From CAZWXH01 sp964637725 (lineage in GTDB: Bacteria > Bacillota_I > Bacilli_A > Erysipelotrichales > Coprobacillaceae): a stretch of 15,278 nt of DNA. Each line of letters begins with the position of its first letter. The stretch's first letter is position 1. Under the pieces are notes generated by a model. The model saw nothing but the letters and a program-made list of their open reading frames with translations. It ran no database searches and was not told the origin of the DNA. The stretch lies in NCBI GenBank assembly GCA_964637725.1, contig CAZWXH010000040.1, positions 1 through 15,278 of the forward strand, in the 5' to 3' direction. Both the position numbers and the translations under genes were made by a program. Shown piece by piece: positions 7,334 through 14,425 of this stretch.

Positions 7334-8341
7334 CTATTTATCAAATAGATGACAAGCGACAAGACGACCTTCTACTTCCCTCAATTGCGGTTTATCTTGA
7401 CGACATTTGTCAAATGCCTTTGGACAACGTGTACAGAATACACAGCCACTAGGCGGATTGATCGGACTTGGTAATTCCCCATCAAGTACGATACGTTGCT
7501 TTTCACGTGCTGCTTTAGGGTCAGGGATTGGGACTGACGATAAAAGTGCTTGCGTGTAAGGATGGAGTGGTTTGTGATAAACATCATCACTTTCTCCAAC
7601 TTCCATCATATTTCCTAAATACATAACGCCGATACGATCAGATATATGTTTAACCATACTTAAATCATGAGCAATGAATAAGTAGGAAATACCCATTTCT
7701 TTTTGAATCTTTTCAAGTAAGTTAATAACTTGCGCTTGAATAGAAACATCTAAAGCCGAAATTGGTTCATCGCAGACAATAAACTTTGGATTAAGCGCAA
7801 GAGTTCTTGCTATCCCAATTCTTTGTCTTTGTCCACCAGAGAATTCATGTGGATATCTACGAATATGGTCAGGTTTCAACCCAACTAATTCTAGAAGTTC
7901 TCGCACACGTTTTTCTTTCTCTTCTTTTGTTTCAAATATCCCATGGATATCCATAGGTTCTCTAATAATTTCACCAACAGTCATACGTGGGTTTAAACTC
8001 GCATATGGATCTTGGAAAATCATTTGCACATCTTTACGGAATTGATCTAATTCTTTTCCTTTTAAACGTGTAATATCTTGCCCTTCAAATATAATCTTTC
8101 CAGAAGTTACTGGATTGATTTTAACAATTGCTCTTCCTAGCGTAGACTTTCCACATCCAGATTCACCAACTAAACCGAAGGTTTCACCTTTTTTAATATG
8201 AATAGTAATACCATCTACTGCTTGAACAACTTGTTTTTTTGATAAGAAACCACCAGAAAGAGGAAAATGAACTTTTAAGTTATCTACAGCTAAAATAGAA
8301 TCATCAACAATTTCTTCATTTATTTTAGAATCACTCATCAT
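7334..8341 (-). CDS. oppF: Oligopeptide ABC transporter ATPase OppF
   Basis: 335 aa cytoplasmic ATPase that powers peptide import with OppD. Walker A is GESGCGKST (59-67), the Q-loop Gln110, the signature FSGGQRQR (167-174), Walker B FIVCDEP (Asp191, Glu192) and the H-loop His225, all intact. The C-terminal oligopeptide/dipeptide extension (about 255-335) begins HPYTQALL and carries a cysteine set at 300, 303, 306, 313 and 330, a pattern known from this family and suggestive of an iron-sulfur or metal site. The start overlaps the oppD stop by 4 bp (ATGA). Two consecutive ATG codons sit there; the first has AGGAG 5 nt upstream, the second 8 nt upstream, so the protein may begin at either. OppF is separated from OppD by its SGGQ signature and Walker A ending in ST. 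Confidence 0.94.
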   Translation of the reverse strand: MMSDSKINEEIVDDSILAVDNLKVHFPLSGGFLSKKQVVQAVDGITIHIKKGETFGLVGESGCGKSTLGRAIVKINPVTSGKIIFEGQDITRLKGKELDQFRKDVQMIFQDPYASLNPRMTVGEIIREPMDIHGIFETKEEKEKRVRELLELVGLKPDHIRRYPHEFSGGQRQRIGIARTLALNPKFIVCDEPISALDVSIQAQVINLLEKIQKEMGISYLFIAHDLSMVKHISDRIGVMYLGNMMEVGESDDVYHKPLHPYTQALLSSVPIPDPKAAREKQRIVLDGELPSPINPPSGCVFCTRCPKAFDKCRQDKPQLREVEGRLVACHLFDK

Positions 8342-9348
8342 TTACTCTCCTTTCCACTAGCTAGCGGATGAGATGCCCAACATGCACATTTATGCGTCTT
8401 TGAATACTCTTCATATTCTGGCATTTTCATCTTACAAATTTTCATCGCTCGATCACATCTATCAACGAATGGACACCAGTCACCAACACTTAATAAATCT
8501 GGTGGTGAACCCGGTATTGGATGTAATTCTTTCTTTTCTTCTTCAGGATTTGCAATACAAGAAAGTAACCCTTTTGTATATTCATGTTTTGGACTATAGA
8601 AAATTTCATCAGCAGTACCGATTTCAACAATCTTTCCACCATACATAATCGCAATTCTATCACACATGCTTGCCACAACACCTAAGTCATGGGTAATCAT
8701 GATAATACTTGAATCAATTGTATCTCTTAATCCCGAGATTAAATCTAAAACTTGTGCTTGAATTGTCACGTCTAATGCAGTTGTTGGTTCATCTGCAATA
8801 ATAAGTTTTGGATTACAAGCTAAGGCAATCGCAATAATAATACGTTGTCTCATTCCTCCTGAGAATTGGAAAGGATATTGTTTTAATCGACTTTCCGGAG
8901 AAGGAATCCCTACTTGTGACATTAATTCAACTGCACGAGCACGTGCATCTTGTTTAGAAATACCTGGATTATGATTATAAATAGGTTCAGTTAATTGTGT
9001 CTCAATTGTTAAGACAGGATTTAAGAATGTCATAGGATCTTGGAAGATCATTGCCATGTCATTTCCTCTAATTCCATTCATAACCTCTTCATATTTATTA
9101 GGATCATTATATGCAAGAGGAGAAATATCTTTCCCGTCTAATATAATTTCACCATCAACAACTTTACCATTACTTGCTAATAAACCCATTACTGAGAACA
9201 TTGTCTGAGATTTCCCAGAACCAGATTCTCCAACTATACCTAATACCTCACCTTTTTCTAATGAAAAGGAAACATCTCTTACAGCTTTCACTGCTCCATT
9301 TTCAGTAGAGAATTCAGTAGTAAGGTTTTTAATTTCTAATAAACTCAT
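8338..9348 (-). CDS. oppD: Oligopeptide ABC transporter ATPase OppD
   Basis: 336 aa cytoplasmic ATPase, partner of OppF. Walker A is GESGSGKSQ (40-48), the OppD-type form with Gln after Ser. The signature FSGGMRQR (162-169), Walker B LIIADEP (Asp186, Glu187) and H-loop His220 are intact. The C-terminal extension starts at HEYTKGLL (255-262) and ends with cysteines 292, 298, 305, 321 and 323, again the family cysteine cluster. The start ATG follows GGAGGG by 7 nt and lies 11 bp after the oppC stop, and the end overlaps oppF by 4 bp. Nothing is truncated, so the OppD/OppF pair should form a working ATPase heterodimer. Confidence 0.94.
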   Translation of the reverse strand: MSLLEIKNLTTEFSTENGAVKAVRDVSFSLEKGEVLGIVGESGSGKSQTMFSVMGLLASNGKVVDGEIILDGKDISPLAYNDPNKYEEVMNGIRGNDMAMIFQDPMTFLNPVLTIETQLTEPIYNHNPGISKQDARARAVELMSQVGIPSPESRLKQYPFQFSGGMRQRIIIAIALACNPKLIIADEPTTALDVTIQAQVLDLISGLRDTIDSSIIMITHDLGVVASMCDRIAIMYGGKIVEIGTADEIFYSPKHEYTKGLLSCIANPEEEKKELHPIPGSPPDLLSVGDWCPFVDRCDRAMKICKMKMPEYEEYSKTHKCACWASHPLASGKESK

Positions 9349-9359
9349 CTTTCACCCTC

Positions 9360-10295
9360 CTACTTTTTCTTTGGATCAAGAGCATCGCCTAATCCATCTC
9401 CAATGAAGTTTAATGCTAACATCGTTAAACAAATCGCAAGAACAGGGAATATAATTTGTAATGGTTGAGCAGTCATAAGACCACGTGCATCATTAGCCAA
9501 AGTTCCTAAACTTGCTTGTGGAACACCTAAACCGATACCTAAGAATCCTAAGAAAGATTCATAGAAGATAACACTTGGTACCAATAATGAAACAGTAACA
9601 ATGATTGGTCCCATACTGTTAATCAATAAATGTTTAAACATAATTCTACTTTTACTCGCTCCTAATACAAAAGCAGCTAAAGAGAATTCTTGTTCCTTTA
9701 ATGTCATAACTTGAGTTCTAACCTGTCTAGCCATACCCATCCATGACGAAATACATATACCTAATATAATTGTTCCGAAATTACTTCCAAAAACAACAAC
9801 TATAATAATAATATATAACATATCTGGAATAGAATACATCATATCTACAAAACGCATCATGACCATATCTACTTTTCCACCTACGTAACCAGCAACTGCT
9901 CCATATATAACACCAATAATCAAACAAACAGCAGCTCCTGAAAAACCAACCGCTAAAGAGATACGTGTTCCCATACAAAGTCTCACTAATGAATCTCTAC
10001 CAAAATCATCTGTCCCTAATGGGTGTGCAAATGACGGTGCGGCGTATCTATTTGCTACATCTTGTCCATCATATGTATATGGTGAAACCATAGGTATGAT
10101 AACAGCAGCTAAAATAACCAAAACCAAAAATCCTAATCCAATGATGGCAAGTTTATTCTTTCTAAATCTTCCCCATGCATCTTGGAAATATGTCTTACTT
10201 TCATAAGCAATCTTTTCCGCATTTTTCTCACTACTATCTAGTGGTTCAAATAAATCAGGAGTCAATTCAATATTTTCGTTTTTATTTATATCCAT
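9360..10295 (-). CDS. oppC: Oligopeptide ABC transporter permease OppC
   Basis: 311 aa integral membrane protein. The N-terminal cytoplasmic segment (about 1-48) is followed by TM1 (about 50-70), then the extracytoplasmic OppC-N region with the hallmark HPLGTDDFGRD (91-101). About five more membrane segments follow. The EAA-like coupling loop is at about 202-230 (FSLAAFVLGASKSRIMFKHL and following), where the ATPases dock, and FLGFLGIGLGVPQ (248-260) is also typical. The C-terminus GDGLGDALDPKKK is characteristic of OppC. It has a strong ribosome binding site (AAAGGAGGAG) in the 12-bp gap after oppB. With OppB it forms the translocation channel. Confidence 0.94.
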   Translation of the reverse strand: MDINKNENIELTPDLFEPLDSSEKNAEKIAYESKTYFQDAWGRFRKNKLAIIGLGFLVLVILAAVIIPMVSPYTYDGQDVANRYAAPSFAHPLGTDDFGRDSLVRLCMGTRISLAVGFSGAAVCLIIGVIYGAVAGYVGGKVDMVMMRFVDMMYSIPDMLYIIIIVVVFGSNFGTIILGICISSWMGMARQVRTQVMTLKEQEFSLAAFVLGASKSRIMFKHLLINSMGPIIVTVSLLVPSVIFYESFLGFLGIGLGVPQASLGTLANDARGLMTAQPLQIIFPVLAICLTMLALNFIGDGLGDALDPKKK

Positions 10296-10307
10296 AATAC
10301 TCCTCCT

Positions 10308-11222
10308 TTATTTCAACTTAATTCTTGGGTCAATTGTCGCCGCAAGAATATCACTTAATATATTGAAAACAATAATCAAGAATCCTAAGAAAATTGTCAT
10401 CCCCATAATCATGTAGTAATCTCTCGATAATACACTGTTTACGAATTCATTTCCAACTCCAGGAATTGAAAAGATTGTTTCAACAACAAAACTTCCTGTT
10501 AACATAAACGCAAATGCTGGCCCAGCATATGTAACAACTGGTAACAATGCATTCTTCAAGGCATGTTTAATTATAACCTTCTTATAAGGTGTTCCTTTAG
10601 AACGTGCTAAGACGATATAATCTTGTTTCATAACTTCTAACATACTACTTCTTGTTAATCTTGTAATCATTGAAATTGGATAAAATGCCAATGAAATAAC
10701 TGGTAATATATAGTTAGGGAGTCCTTCTAATCCAATGAACGGAATATTCAGCGGTACCCCCACAAATACAATTAACAACAACGCCAGTAAGAATGAGGGA
10801 ACTGACACCCCTATTGTTGCAACAACCATACACAAGCCACTTATCCATGCCCGTTTCGATAATGCTGCTACTGTTCCTAAAGACAACCCAACAATCATCG
10901 CAAACGCAAATGCTGCGAGTCCTAATTTTGCTGTAATCGGAAATGCACTAAAAATAGTGTCTGCTACCATACGGTCATCTTTAACCATACTTTCACCCAA
11001 ATCCCCTTGTAATGCATTGCCTATATACATTGTATAACGCTCAAACACCGGTTTATCTAATCCATACTTTTTTGTAGCCGCAATTCTTGCTGCTTCATTT
11101 TTATATTTCTCACCACTAATTGGTGAACCTGGTGTTGCACTCATAAGGAAAAATGTAATACTTGATAAAATAAATAATGTAAACGCCCCAATAATTAAAC
11201 GTTTAAATAGATATCTTCCCAT
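10308..11222 (-). CDS. oppB: Oligopeptide ABC transporter permease OppB
   Basis: 304 aa membrane protein, first gene of the opp operon. Six membrane segments are visible (about 9-29, 97-121, 128-156, 171-188, 228-250, 271-293). The EAA coupling loop is at about 205-229 (LARSKGTPYKKVIIKHALKN), followed by LLPVVTYAG. FSIPGVGNEFVNSVLSRDY (251-269) and the C-terminal DPRIKLK are standard for OppB. The ATG at 11222 is preceded by GGTGG at 3 nt and AAAGG at about 12 nt, a weaker ribosome binding site than those of the downstream genes. There is no other in-frame ATG nearby. It pairs with OppC to form the membrane pore. Confidence 0.93.
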   Translation of the reverse strand: MGRYLFKRLIIGAFTLFILSSITFFLMSATPGSPISGEKYKNEAARIAATKKYGLDKPVFERYTMYIGNALQGDLGESMVKDDRMVADTIFSAFPITAKLGLAAFAFAMIVGLSLGTVAALSKRAWISGLCMVVATIGVSVPSFLLALLLIVFVGVPLNIPFIGLEGLPNYILPVISLAFYPISMITRLTRSSMLEVMKQDYIVLARSKGTPYKKVIIKHALKNALLPVVTYAGPAFAFMLTGSFVVETIFSIPGVGNEFVNSVLSRDYYMIMGMTIFLGFLIIVFNILSDILAATIDPRIKLK

Positions 11223-11309
11223 TTTCCACCATACCTTTCATATTAACAAAGACAATTTATAATGAAATGAACCACATTTTTCTTATAAAAAAACATCTTC
11301 GTAACATAC

Positions 11310-11338
11310 ATGATACCTAAAAAATGCTTTTAGGTCAA
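11310..11338 (-). promoter_or_regulatory. Sigma-A-type promoter of the opp operon
   Basis: On the minus strand TTGACC (11338-11333) is separated by 17 bp from TATCAT (11315-11310); each hexamer matches consensus at five of six positions. The transcript would start near 11303 with a leader of about 80 nt before oppB. I saw no riboswitch-like fold in that leader. Confidence 0.72.
11315..11335. promoter_or_regulatory. Operator-like inverted repeat inside the opp promoter
   Basis: ACCTAAAA (11315-11322), 5-nt spacer AATGC, TTTTAGGT (11328-11335): perfect 8-bp arms. The dyad fills the 17-bp spacer and reaches into both the -35 and -10 hexamers, so a bound protein would block RNA polymerase. There is no T-tract on either strand that would make it a terminator. 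Regulator unknown; it does not look like a CodY box or a CcpA cre site. Confidence 0.5.
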
Positions 11339-11433
11339 CTTTCTTTTCAAATTTTTTTATTTGTTTCATATTTTTCCAAAAAAAAATCAAATATTTTGTT
11401 TTTAACACAAAAATAATGACTCAATTTATGTGA

Positions 11434-11462
11434 TTGTATACATGTGTGAACAATTTTATTAT
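11434..11462 (+). promoter_or_regulatory. Possible distal plus-strand promoter upstream of degV
   Basis: TTGTAT (11434-11439), 17-bp spacer, TATTAT (11457-11462). Both hexamers are imperfect, but the -35 is identical to that of the sensory operon promoter. If used, it would give a degV leader of about 225 nt or a short separate RNA. In DNA this AT-rich chance matches are common. Confidence 0.28.
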
Positions 11463-11624
11463 ATAAGAATAGGGAAACTTCTCATTTTTTTATTACATTT
11501 TGTACAAAAAAACAATTTTTTCGCTTATATTGTTGATAATTAACAAATACTTAGAAATTACTTCTCTTTTTTTCCTTATTATATAGGCTTTATTTTGGAT
11601 AATAAACTTCACAAGACAAAAAGG

Positions 11625-11652
11625 TTGCATTATTTTATAAATAGGATAAAAT
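11625..11652 (+). promoter_or_regulatory. Probable degV promoter
   Basis: TTGCAT (11625-11630), 16-bp spacer, TAAAAT (11647-11652), about 40 nt upstream of the degV ATG. The -10 matches five of six, the -35 only TTG. The position is right for a short-leader transcript. Confidence 0.45.
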
Positions 11653-11693
11653 AATACTGTCAAAATTACATACACATAAAAAGGAGGAGTCGC

Positions 11694-12563
11694 ATGAAAG
11701 TTGCTATCATGACAGACAGTAATAGTGGTATTACACAAACAGAAGCAAATAAACTTGGCGTTTTTGTTTTACCAATGCCTTTTACTATTGATCAAAAAGA
11801 ATATGAAGAAGATATTAATTTAACTCAAGAAGAGTTTTATAATAAATTAATGAATGGTGCTGAAGTTTTTACTTCTCAACCATCTGTTGGTGTTGTTACA
11901 AATTTCTTTGATGATATATTAAAAGAATATGATCAAATTGTTCATATTCCAATGTCTAGTGGTTTAAGTGGTTCTTGTCAAACTGCTCTTATGTTATCTG
12001 AAGAAACTGAATACAAAGACAAAGTCTTTGTTGTAGATTCTCAACGTATTTCAGTTACTCAAAAATGGGACGTTTATGACGCTCTTGAATTATCAACAAA
12101 AGGAAAAGATGCTAAAGAAATTCATGATATATTAATGGCTAATAAATTAAATGCTAGTATTTATATTACACTTAATACTTTAGACTACTTAAAAAAAGGT
12201 GGAAGAATCACTCCTGCTGCTGCGGCATTAGGAGGATTATTAAAGATTAAGCCAATCCTAACTATTCAAGGTGAGAAACTTGATTCGTACCAAAAGACAC
12301 GTACGATGGCAAAAGCTTCTAAAATTATGATTGATTCAATTACTAATGATATTAAGGAAAAATTAGATAATACGAATGATATGAGTTTGACTCGTATTAT
12401 GATTGCCTATACTTTTGATAGAGACCAAGCCCTTGAATTAAAAGAACAAGTTCAAGCTGCTTTCCCTCACCACGATATTATTTGTGATCCATTATCTTTA
12501 AGTGTTGCTTGTCACATCGGACCACATGCTTTAGCAGTAGCGGCATGTAAAAAACCATTTTAG
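11694..12563 (+). CDS. DegV-family fatty-acid-binding protein (FakB-like)
   Basis: 289 aa, full length for the DegV family, with no signal or membrane segment. Family marks in order are MTDSNSGIT (6-14), FTSQPSVG (59-66), PMSSGLSGSC (86-95), LNTLDYLKKGGRI (160-172, Arg171) and CHIGPHALAVA (273-283). DegV/FakB proteins bind a fatty acid in a closed pocket and present it to the kinase FakA, which makes acyl-phosphate for phospholipid synthesis; that role is inferred here, as no fakA is in the window. The loop normally rich in glycine after VDS (115 onward) reads SQRISVTQKWDV, with Lys-Trp where small residues are usual. The start has AAAAGGAGGAG 5 nt upstream. The gene is monocistronic, divergent from opp, and ends in its own terminator. 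Confidence 0.92.
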   Translation: MKVAIMTDSNSGITQTEANKLGVFVLPMPFTIDQKEYEEDINLTQEEFYNKLMNGAEVFTSQPSVGVVTNFFDDILKEYDQIVHIPMSSGLSGSCQTALMLSEETEYKDKVFVVDSQRISVTQKWDVYDALELSTKGKDAKEIHDILMANKLNASIYITLNTLDYLKKGGRITPAAAALGGLLKIKPILTIQGEKLDSYQKTRTMAKASKIMIDSITNDIKEKLDNTNDMSLTRIMIAYTFDRDQALELKEQVQAAFPHHDIICDPLSLSVACHIGPHALAVAACKKPF

Positions 12564-12572
12564 TGTGTAAAT

Positions 12573-12606
12573 TGAGAATGGCATCCCCATTCTCATTCAT
12601 TTTTAT
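12573..12606 (+). terminator. Rho-independent terminator after degV
   Basis: TGAGAATGG (12573-12581) pairs with CCATTCTCA (12587-12595), a perfect 9-bp stem with a 5-nt CATCC loop, followed by TTCATTTTTATA. It starts 10 bp after the degV stop. The T-tract is interrupted by CA, but the stem is strong. Confidence 0.75.
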
Positions 12607-12624
12607 AATAAAATGTTGACAATA

Positions 12625-12633
12625 TGGTATAAT
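12625..12633 (+). promoter_or_regulatory. Extended -10 promoter of rnj
   Basis: TGGTATAAT is a perfect extended -10 (TGnTATAAT), about 44 nt before the rnj ATG. No -35 is seen at the proper distance. A consensus TTGACA lies at 12616-12621, only 6 bp upstream of the -10, too close to be its -35. Confidence 0.68.
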
Positions 12634-12676
12634 AGAAAAAACAACCATATAAATATATAGAAAGAAAGGTGAAATT

Positions 12677-14425
12677 ATGGCTGATATGCCTATAAAACGA
12701 ACTCCGCATAGGAGACCCCCTTATAATAAACAAAGGAAACAAACAACAAAAACTGAGAATACATCTTTAGACACAAAAGTATTTGCTTTAGGTGGTTTAA
12801 ATGAAGTTGGTAAAAACATGTATTGTATTGAACATGATGATGAAATCATCATTATTGATGCTGGTGTTAAATTTGCTGAAGATGGATTACCAGGTATAGA
12901 TTATGTTATTCCTGATTATTCTTATTTAAAACGTAATCAAAAAAAGATCAAGGGGCTTTTGATTACACATGGTCATGAAGATCATATTGGAGGAATTCCA
13001 TTCCTTTTACAAGTTGTGAGTGTTCCTTTCATCTATGCTTCTCCTTTAGCTTGCGCTATGATAAAGAGAAAACTAGAAGAGAAACGTTTAACAAATGCAA
13101 CAAAGCTCGTTCAAATTGATAATTTATATCAAATTAAAACAAAGCACTTTAATATTGGTTTCTTTAAAACGAATCACTCTATTCCTGAATCATTAGGTAT
13201 TATTGTAAATACACCAAATGGTAGAATTGTATCAACTGGAGACTTTAAGTTTGACTTAACACCAGTAGGTGATCCAGCGGATTATCAAGTGATGTCATTT
13301 TTAGGAGAAACGGGTGTCACATTATTGTTAAGTGACTCTACAAATGCTGAAGTTCCTAACTTTTCGATTAGTGAAAAGAAAGTCGCTTACAGTGTTCAAG
13401 AGGAATTTAGAAAAACTGAAGGTCGTTTAATTGTGGCAACTTTTGCATCAAATGTACATCGTGTACAACAAATTATTGATGCAGCTGTTAAATTCAATCG
13501 TAAGATATTGGTTTTTGGACGTTCTATGGAAAACAATATTCAAGTTTCTAGAAAACTTGGATATATTAAATGTCCTGATCGTTTCTTTATTAAGAATGAA
13601 GAAGCAAGACATTTACCAGATAATGAAATATTAATTTTGTGTACAGGAAGCCAAGGAGAAGCATTAGCTGCCTTAAGTAGAATCGCTAATGGTACACATA
13701 GACAAATATCTATTAAACCTGGTGATACTGTTTTATTCTCTTCAAGTCCAATTCCTGGTAATGCTGGAAGCATCAGTAAAGTTGTTAACAAGTTGTTTAG
13801 AGCTGGGGCTAAAGTCCTAGTGAATACTGCTTTCAATAATTTACATACTTCTGGGCATGCTTCTCAAGAGGAACAAAAATTAATGTTACTTTTGACAAGA
13901 CCAAAGTACTTTTTCCCAGTTCATGGTGAATATAGAATGTTAAAGATTCATGCTAAGTTATTTGAAGAAGTTGGATTAACAAAAGGAAATGCTTTTATAT
14001 TATCTAATGGTGATTCTATATTATTAAAAGATGAAGAAGCAAGAATTGGTCCGCGTATTCACGTTGATGATATTTATGTTGATGGTAATGATATCACTGG
14101 TTTATCAACTGCAGTATTAAGAGATCGCCAAATCTTAAGTGAAGATGGAATGGTGTCTGTATTAATATCAATGGATTCAAGATCAGGTTGTCTCCTTAAT
14201 AAGCCTATAATCATGTCACGTGGTTTTGTCTATATGAAAGATAGCACTGATATGATCCGTCAAGCAGAGATGCTTGTTGGAAAAGAATTAACTGCATTAT
14301 TAAAGAATAAGACTACTTTTGGTGAAATCAAAAATAAGATTAGGGATACTTTAGGACCTTACTTTTATCAAAAGACAAAACGTAATCCTATGATTATTCC
14401 TGTTATTATGAATAAGAACACATGA
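12677..14425 (+). CDS. rnj: Ribonuclease J (5'-3' exonuclease/endonuclease, metallo-beta-lactamase/beta-CASP)
   Basis: 582 aa; matches Bacillus RNase J1 along the whole length (VFALGGLNEVGKN, IDYVIPDYSYL, GDTVLFSSSPIPGN, SRGFVYM, YQKTKRNPMIIPVIM). It degrades and matures mRNA and rRNA in the cytoplasm using two zinc ions. Ligands are visible: HGHEDH (His98, His100, Asp102, His103), His167, Asp189 and His416. The beta-CASP part has LCTGSQGE (321-328) and HTSGHASQEE (390-399). An N-terminal extension of about 30 residues, basic and proline-containing (MPIKRTPHRRPPYNKQRKQ), precedes the conserved start and makes it longer than the roughly 555-residue J1. The ATG at 12677 follows AAAGGTG by 5 nt; the next in-frame ATG after codon 4 is at residue 48, so the extension is real. 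The end overlaps the next gene by 4 bp. J1 versus J2 is not claimed. Confidence 0.96.
   Translation: MADMPIKRTPHRRPPYNKQRKQTTKTENTSLDTKVFALGGLNEVGKNMYCIEHDDEIIIIDAGVKFAEDGLPGIDYVIPDYSYLKRNQKKIKGLLITHGHEDHIGGIPFLLQVVSVPFIYASPLACAMIKRKLEEKRLTNATKLVQIDNLYQIKTKHFNIGFFKTNHSIPESLGIIVNTPNGRIVSTGDFKFDLTPVGDPADYQVMSFLGETGVTLLLSDSTNAEVPNFSISEKKVAYSVQEEFRKTEGRLIVATFASNVHRVQQIIDAAVKFNRKILVFGRSMENNIQVSRKLGYIKCPDRFFIKNEEARHLPDNEILILCTGSQGEALAALSRIANGTHRQISIKPGDTVLFSSSPIPGNAGSISKVVNKLFRAGAKVLVNTAFNNLHTSGHASQEEQKLMLLLTRPKYFFPVHGEYRMLKIHAKLFEEVGLTKGNAFILSNGDSILLKDEEARIGPRIHVDDIYVDGNDITGLSTAVLRDRQILSEDGMVSVLISMDSRSGCLLNKPIIMSRGFVYMKDSTDMIRQAEMLVGKELTALLKNKTTFGEIKNKIRDTLGPYFYQKTKRNPMIIPVIMNKNT

Larger units (their letters stand above)
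11223..11693. other. Divergent AT-rich intergenic region between oppB and degV
   Basis: This 471-bp stretch has no credible gene. It holds the opp promoter and its dyad at the left, a degV promoter at the right, and a weaker plus-strand promoter candidate in the middle. Small palindromes are visible: TGTATACA (11435-11442), TTTTGTACAAAA (11498-11509) and a TTGTT/AACAA dyad (11530-11546). Long A and T runs (for example 11350-11400) suggest curved DNA. I found no tRNA, riboswitch or repeat array. Confidence 0.6.

Noticed and set aside
8373..8681. Open frames on both strands inside oppD
   Set aside because: They are out-of-frame shadows of the OppD C-terminal half, which is clearly the coding frame.
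10735..11037. Plus-strand 100-codon frame opposite oppB
   Set aside because: It is antisense to a well-conserved permease, with Asn/Ala-rich composition expected from a shadow frame.
11315..11335. The 8-5-8 dyad as a transcription terminator
   Set aside because: Neither strand has a T-run after the stem, and it overlaps promoter hexamers upstream of the expected transcription start.
11223..11693. Riboswitch, T-box or CRISPR array in the large intergenic region
   Set aside because: I saw no regularly spaced repeats, no T-box sequence and no conserved riboswitch core; it is only AT-rich with small dyads.
11493..11738. Minus-strand open frame of 81 codons in the oppB-degV intergenic region
   Set aside because: It starts inside degV, has low-complexity AT-rich content, no ribosome binding site that I could see, and covers the degV promoter.
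13540..13836. Minus-strand 98-codon frame opposite rnj
   Set aside because: It lies wholly within the conserved RNase J coding region and its protein has no recognisable motif.
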